Positions 14,261-18,413 of a DNA stretch of 18,413 bases are shown piece by piece; the first letter of the stretch is position 1; every line of letters begins with the position of its first letter. The stretch comes from Deltaproteobacteria bacterium. Its GTDB lineage: Bacteria > Desulfobacterota > DSM-4660 > Desulfatiglandales > HGW-15. The notes below the pieces were generated by a model. That model had not been told where the DNA came from. It did no database searches and saw nothing but the letters and a program-made list of their open reading frames with translations. Location of the stretch: the NCBI GenBank assembly GCA_016932235.1, contig JAFGDF010000308.1:1-18413 (forward strand). The letters are read 5' to 3'. The translations under genes and the position numbers were made by a program.

Positions 14261-17200
14261 CTACCTCAAATATGAAAGCCGTATAGGTTTCCTTTTCTCT
14301 GCTTCTGTCTTAACAAGCAGGCTCGGCATCCCTAACCCGTTCTTCAATCCTGGCTCACCGAAAGTCTTGTGCTCCTTCAGGAGAGTAAACTCATCCTCAC
14401 CTTCTTCGAACTCCTCTTCCTCCTCCTCTTCCATTTGAATATCAATCCAGAGCGGAGGAGCCATGAAAAAATCCTCTCCGCCTGTTTTTGACAACAGCTC
14501 CTCCAGGGCCTCCTGCTGCGGAGAGAATCCCACTATTGATGTCGTGGCCGCCTGGATAGCTTGAGAATAAACGACTGTGGTATCCGGTCTGTAGACATAA
14601 TTTCCTACCTGCACATCCCCGATTCTGTTGGGGATATCATCTATGGATATCGGGTATCTCTCAAGCCTTCCGCCATGATTCGCCTCGGTTATTATCGTGG
14701 GATCCGGATCTCTCACGCTTACAACACCGGACCATGTTCCCGCCTCCCCTGCCGGATGCTTGCCCGTGGCCTGGAGCCTGAGCAACATATTGACGACATC
14801 CATTTGCGGTGAATTGGTCAATCCGATGGTTCCGGCTTCTATAACAACCTCATTGCCCCTTATCATGTTGTCCAGGTTTGGAGTGTCATAATCCATATTG
14901 GTATATTCCGGCAGTTTCGTTTCAGTATCAAAACTACTTGGCGTCACTGACCCGTTTATTGAGGCATACATATCCGTGACTATCTCGATATCGCCTGTTT
15001 CACCTGCATCAATTGAAGCATATACAAGGTTGTTTGGATTATATCTGTCCCCGCTTGTAGGCACATTGAGGAAAATACCTCCTGAACCGTTGCTCGCATC
15101 AGCCGTAAGATTCCCGCTTACAAGGATGTTTATGGGACTGCTCGTATCCGCAATATAACCACCACTCGGCGTTACATTCCAGTGAGTTCCTATCGAAGCG
15201 CCATCGGCCAGCGCAGTGAGGTTCAGATCATTTGCCGTCAAAGTCTCGTTCCCGGTTATATTTCCCGTTCTCGCGGTCAGAGAAAAGTGATCCGTGCTGT
15301 TCCCGAACGCGCTGTCAATATTAAAGGATGGAGCGCTGTAGCTGACCGTCTGCGTCCCCCCGCCCGTGCTGAAGTTCAGATTACTTGTACTGAGGGCATT
15401 TGTTGAGTAGATGTCTATATCGCCTGTACCGCTTGAGAGATCCAGGACGCTGGAAGAAGTCTGAACAGCACTGTTTGTGCCGATCCCGCTGGGCGCGATA
15501 AGGGTTATGGTTCCGCCTGTCAGGGCCGAGGTGTTATCCGTCAGGCTTCCCGACAATGCCCGCACATAAAGGGCCCTGGCGTTCGCATTGACCGTCCCGA
15601 GTCCCAGGGTGCCTGTATTGGTTATAAATACATCGCCGGAGGAGTTTTGGACGGTCAGGTTTGCCACATTGAGGTTCAACGCATCGGCCGCGGAATTACC
15701 TATGCCTGCCGCGTTCCTGACAATAACGTTATTAGCCGTTACGTCTGTCGCGGTATCATTTCCGGCAGCATCCGTTATCCTGCCCGCGGCCTCCAGCCCG
15801 ACATCGCCGGCGCCGGCGATTATTGACGCGATCTCCAGCGCTCCGCTGTCTTTGATATATATCCCGCCCGCACCGTTATTCGCGCTTGCCGTGAGCCCTC
15901 CGTTAATATTTATATTTACTGGAGAAGCGCTGGAACCGATCGCACTGCCCGCGCTGTTTGCCGCCAGCACCAGGCTGTCGGCTGTCAGATTCCCGCCCCT
16001 GTCCGTGATGTTACCGGTTGAGGCGGTCAGGTAAAGGTCATAATTTGCTTTACCAAAGGCATTGTCAACATTGATGGACGATGCAGCCAGGCTTATCTCT
16101 TTTACTCCACCACCTGTGGTCACAATCGTCATATTGCTCGTATTCTGAGCTGTTGTCTCAGAAATCCCGATATTTCCCGCAGCTCCTGTGCCTCCGCTTG
16201 CCAGCATGATAGTTCCGGTAGTAGTTGTATTAATGGAGCCGCCGATCCCGATTCCGCCTGTTGTCGAGGTCAACGTCAGATTCCTGGATGAGACATCTGA
16301 ACCGTTGCTTGTCAAATTTCCCGTGATCACACGGATATTGAGATCAAACCCTGCCGTGTTCACTGTTCCGAGCCCCATCCCGTCCGCGTCGGTAATATAT
16401 ACGGCACCATCGGAATTATCGATAACCAGATTTCCCACATCCAGGTTCAGGGCGTTTGTAGCGGATATCCCCACACCATCCGCGTCCCGTATCCTCAGGC
16501 TCGCTGACGTGATGTCCGGAATCGTCTCCGTCCCTCCAAGATCCTTTATGGTCCCGGTTGCCGCGGTCAGTTCCACTGTACCGGTTGCCGCGTCTATGGA
16601 GCCTATTACGAGATTACCCGCGTCCTCGATAAAAATCCCTCCATTCCCGTTATTCGCCGTTGCCGTGAGAGCGCCGGACAGATCTGTAATGACGGGTTTT
16701 GTAGACGTGCCGATTGCTGCGCCCGTTCCTTCTGCCGTCAGAATTGCATTATAGGCCCTGATAGTCTGTCCCGTGGAGTTCGTAATATTACCCGACGTTG
16801 CGGCAAGATCAATGCTGAACCCCCCCACGTTAATGGTCAGGAGATCGACCCCGTTGGACTCCGTGATATAGGTATTTGCGTTCGAAGAGGTTATCTGAAG
16901 TGTATTGATAGATGTCTGCATCCTCAGGCCCGGAGCGCCTATACTCGTTGCCCCGATAATGGAAAGCTGATCTGCCGTGATACTCCCTGAGGTATTTGTT
17001 AAAGTCTCCGCGTTTATGGACAGGTCATTGCTGCCTATATCGACCGCACCGTTGATATCCACGACATCGGTCCCTGCGTCACCCAATATTGAACCGATTA
17101 AGCCGGCACTCAGGTTAAACATATCATTACCCGTGCCACCCGAGAGTGTGCCTGTCATGAGCTGATCCAGGTTGACGATGTCGTCATCTCCGCCCGCATT

Positions 17201-18413
17201 AATATCTATTGTGGCTGGAGCATTAAAATCAAATGTGTCTACTCCTGTGCCTCCAAATAGGTCCTCAATAGAACTGAATGTCCCTCCTAAATCCGGTACT
17301 GTTCCGGCACCGGTACCGGTTATGACCCATGCGTTTGTCCCATCAGCCTGCGTCAGAGTGTCTGTGCCGGTTCCGCCTGCTATACTCCCGCTCAGCGTAG
17401 CCCCTGAGTTGATCGTAAATCCATCAGCCCCTGTGCCACCTGTCAGGTTCTCAATAGTATTCCATGTCCCGCCTATGTCTGTTACCGTACCTGCGTTAGC
17501 TCCTGTCACCACCCACGTGTTTGCTCCATCAGCCTGAGTCAGTGTATCCGTACCTCCGCCACCGGAAATATTACCGCTCAAGGACCCACCTGAGGCGATA
17601 TTAAGGGTGTCATCATTCGCACCGCCTGTTACGTTTTCAAATTGGCTCCAGGCCTGCACGCCCCCAATATTGCCTGCTTCAGCAGCCGTGATGTTAACCA
17701 CTACACCGCCATCCGGCGCTGTCAGGGTGTCCCTGTCAGCACCTCCGGTCAAAGTTGTTACGGATCCGCCGGTGTCAACATAAACGATGTCATCTCCCAT
17801 TCCGCCAGTCACCATGCCTGTAATGGCCTGATCCAGGTTGATGATGTCGGCACCTCCGCCTGCGTCAATATCTATTGTGGCCGCGGCATTAAAATCAAAA
17901 ATGTCCACCCCTATGCCGCCAAACACGTCCTCAATAGAACTGAATGTGCCGCCCACATCCGTTACTGTTCCGGCACCGGTACCGGTTATAACCCAGTTGT
18001 TCGTTCCATCAGCTTGTGTTAAGCTGTCCGTGCCGGTTCCGCCTTCTATGCTTCCGCTTAGCGTAGCTCCCGAAGCAATCTCAAATGTGTCATCAGCACT
18101 GCCGCCGGTTAGATTCTCAATGGCTGTAAAACTGCCGATGTCCGTTACATCACCAGAATCAGCACCTGTTATACTCCAGGCGTTCGTTCCGTCCGTCTGC
18201 ACCAGCGTGTCTGTACCTCCCCCGCCGGCAATAATCCCTGTCAGCGTGCCGCTCGCCCCTATTGTAAACGTGTCAGCATCGCTGCCGCCGGTCAGGTTCT
18301 CAATAGCGCTCCACGTGCCGCCTAAGTCCGTCACCGTCCCTGCATCAGCTCCGGTCACCGCCCACGTGTTAGATCCGTCTGCCTGCGTCAGCGTATCCGT
18401 GCCTGTTCCGCCG
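14261..18413 (-). CDS. Giant filamentous-haemagglutinin-like beta-repeat surface protein, C-terminal part (5' end outside the window)
   Basis: The frame is open to the window edge (codons from 18412), giving 1383 visible residues. The internal GTG at 18358 sits inside a repeat and is not the real start. The N-terminal visible part (to about nt 17050) is an array of ~61-residue units of the form QADGtN-W-iTG, IENLTGG and GGtGtDtL, with RTX-like GGxGxD turns that may bind calcium. The middle (about 16730-14990) holds three ~250-262-residue modules rich in Asn, Thr, Ser and Gly, typical of right-handed beta-helix adhesins. The last ~210 residues are non-repetitive, with an acidic run of Glu, a Pro/Leu-rich tail and a basic end; no LPXTG or clear autotransporter barrel is visible. 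Two-partner or type I secretion is plausible, but no transporter is in the window. Confidence 0.88.
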   Translation of the reverse strand, partial: GGTGTDTLTQADGSNTWAVTGADAGTVTDLGGTWSAIENLTGGSDADTFTIGASGTLTGIIAGGGGTDTLVQTDGTNAWSITGADSGDVTDIGSFTAIENLTGGSADDTFEIASGATLSGSIEGGTGTDSLTQADGTNNWVITGTGAGTVTDVGGTFSSIEDVFGGIGVDIFDFNAAATIDIDAGGGADIINLDQAITGMVTGGMGDDIVYVDTGGSVTTLTGGADRDTLTAPDGGVVVNITAAEAGNIGGVQAWSQFENVTGGANDDTLNIASGGSLSGNISGGGGTDTLTQADGANTWVVTGANAGTVTDIGGTWNTIENLTGGTGADGFTINSGATLSGSIAGGTGTDTLTQADGTNAWVITGTGAGTVPDLGGTFSSIEDLFGGTGVDTFDFNAPATIDINAGGDDDIVNLDQLMTGTLSGGTGNDMFNLSAGLIGSILGDAGTDVVDINGAVDIGSNDLSINAETLTNTSGSITADQLSIIGATSIGAPGLRMQTSINTLQITSSNANTYITESNGVDLLTINVGGFSIDLAATSGNITNSTGQTIRAYNAILTAEGTGAAIGTSTKPVITDLSGALTATANNGNGGIFIEDAGNLVIGSIDAATGTVELTAATGTIKDLGGTETIPDITSASLRIRDADGVGISATNALNLDVGNLVIDNSDGAVYITDADGMGLGTVNTAGFDLNIRVITGNLTSNGSDVSSRNLTLTSTTGGIGIGGSINTTTTGTIMLASGGTGAAGNIGISETTAQNTSNMTIVTTGGGVKEISLAASSINVDNAFGKANYDLYLTASTGNITDRGGNLTADSLVLAANSAGSAIGSSASPVNININGGLTASANNGAGGIYIKDSGALEIASIIAGAGDVGLEAAGRITDAAGNDTATDVTANNVIVRNAAGIGNSAADALNLNVANLTVQNSSGDVFITNTGTLGLGTVNANARALYVRALSGSLTDNTSALTGGTITLIAPSGIGTNSAVQTSSSVLDLSSGTGDIDIYSTNALSTSNLNFSTGGGTQTVSYSAPSFNIDSAFGNSTDHFSLTARTGNITGNETLTANDLNLTALADGASIGTHWNVTPSGGYIADTSSPINILVSGNLTADASNGSGGIFLNVPTSGDRYNPNNLVYASIDAGETGDIEIVTDMYASINGSVTPSSFDTETKLPEYTNMDYDTPNLDNMIRGNEVVIEAGTIGLTNSPQMDVVNMLLRLQATGKHPAGEAGTWSGVVSVRDPDPTIITEANHGGRLERYPISIDDIPNRIGDVQVGNYVYRPDTTVVYSQAIQAATTSIVGFSPQQEALEELLSKTGGEDFFMAPPLWIDIQMEEEEEEEFEEGEDEFTLLKEHKTFGEPGLKNGLGMPSLLVKTEAEKRKPIRLSYLR
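14990..16730 (-). repeat. Three long (~250-262 codon) repeat modules in the adhesin
   Basis: The sequence encoding A-NNG-GGI (CCGTTATTCGCC-like on the plus strand) occurs at 16647, 15873 and 15087, spaced 774 and 786 bp. The GxxIG motif occurs near 16715, 15940 and 15190. Modules 1 and 2 are complete and align throughout, including ADGVGISATNALNLDVGNL against AAGIGNSAADALNLNVANL. Module 3 has a ~13-residue insertion after GASIG and breaks off into the C-terminal domain. Confidence 0.8.
17101..18413 (-). repeat. 666-bp (222-codon) tandem super-repeat in the adhesin
   Basis: Segments 17101-17750 and 17767-18413 align at a constant offset of 666 bp. AATATCTATT occurs at 17201 and 17867, and GTTCCGGCACCGGTACCGG at 17301 and 17967. 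Each super-unit comprises three ~61-residue units, the third carrying a FDFNA-ATIDI-AGG-DDI-NLDQ extension. The extension-bearing unit is best conserved between copies and the first unit least. The array runs off the window edge, so more copies may follow. Confidence 0.85.

Noticed and set aside
14561..18022. Many plus-strand open frames opposite the adhesin, some Pro/Val-rich and over 140 codons
   Set aside because: They are antisense shadows created by the Gly/Thr/Asp-rich repeats of the minus-strand gene; their composition mirrors the repeat codons.
18356..18358. GTG at 18358 as the real start of the adhesin
   Set aside because: The frame continues upstream to the window edge as another recognisable copy of the repeat (GGTGTDTLTQADG), so the gene is truncated by the window.
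17101..18413. CRISPR-like regular repetition
   Set aside because: The repeats are contiguous protein-coding units in one open frame with no unique spacers of constant size.
14261..18413. Classical RTX toxin
   Set aside because: GGxGxD motifs are present but occur singly in ~61-residue units rather than as consecutive nonapeptides, and no toxin domain is visible.
1..18413. tRNA, rRNA or riboswitch genes
   Set aside because: I found no cloverleaf with conserved tRNA arms, no rRNA-like stretch and no recognisable riboswitch core by reading the gaps.

Overview
The window looks like a chromosomal segment of a Gram-negative (diderm) bacterium. It encodes an OmpH/Skp-type periplasmic chaperone, a Tat-type exported protein, a secreted multi-domain protein and a very large repetitive surface protein. 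Eukaryote-like Ser/Thr signalling is dense, three genes use strong-SD or plausible TTG starts, and the intergenic DNA is full of small hairpin repeats. This resembles environmental lineages such as Desulfobacterota, Nitrospirota or Omnitrophota. That placement is a guess from gene style, because no rRNA or ribosomal protein gene is present.

Layout. (1) 1-1723 is housekeeping: a Tat-exported divergent polysaccharide deacetylase (+) with a good sigma70-type promoter, convergent with surE (-); one hairpin terminator spans both stop codons. (2) 1922-4146 (+) is a translationally coupled pair, a soluble GAF histidine kinase and an unrecognised membrane-anchored protein. (3) 4150-5926 (-) is a PP2C phosphatase followed by a class III nucleotide cyclase carrying an FHA (phosphothreonine-reading) domain. 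(4) 5927-6273 is a divergent control region with two TTGACA boxes flanking a perfect AT-rich palindrome. (5) 6274-9795 (+) encodes a 1173-residue secreted protein: a caspase-fold domain that has lost its catalytic cysteine, eight ~90-residue beta modules arranged in a three-module higher-order repeat, and a C-terminal DUF1566 domain. (6) 9796-10297 is intergenic repeat DNA. (7) 10298-13027 (+) is a second PP2C phosphatase and a transmembrane Ser/Thr kinase whose outside part is an FGE-sulfatase-like domain. (8) 13028-14260 holds skp (-) embedded in several different hairpin repeat elements. (9) 14261 to the right edge (-) is the C-terminal 1383 residues of a giant filamentous-haemagglutinin-like repeat protein whose N-terminus lies outside the window.

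How the parts may work together (inference). Regions 3 to 7 contain a Ser/Thr kinase, two phosphatases, a phosphothreonine-binding cyclase and a secreted pseudo-caspase. The kinase and the secreted protein both end outside the cytoplasm in domains from families with C-type-lectin-like folds (FGE-like and DUF1566). A plausible model is an envelope-sensing phospho-relay in which the kinase reports on the surface, the two PP2Cs reset it, and the FHA-cyclase turns phosphothreonine into cAMP. The non-catalytic caspase-fold protein would be a cell-envelope scaffold or ligand. This arrangement is the most interesting thing in the window. Nothing in the sequence alone proves that the parts interact.
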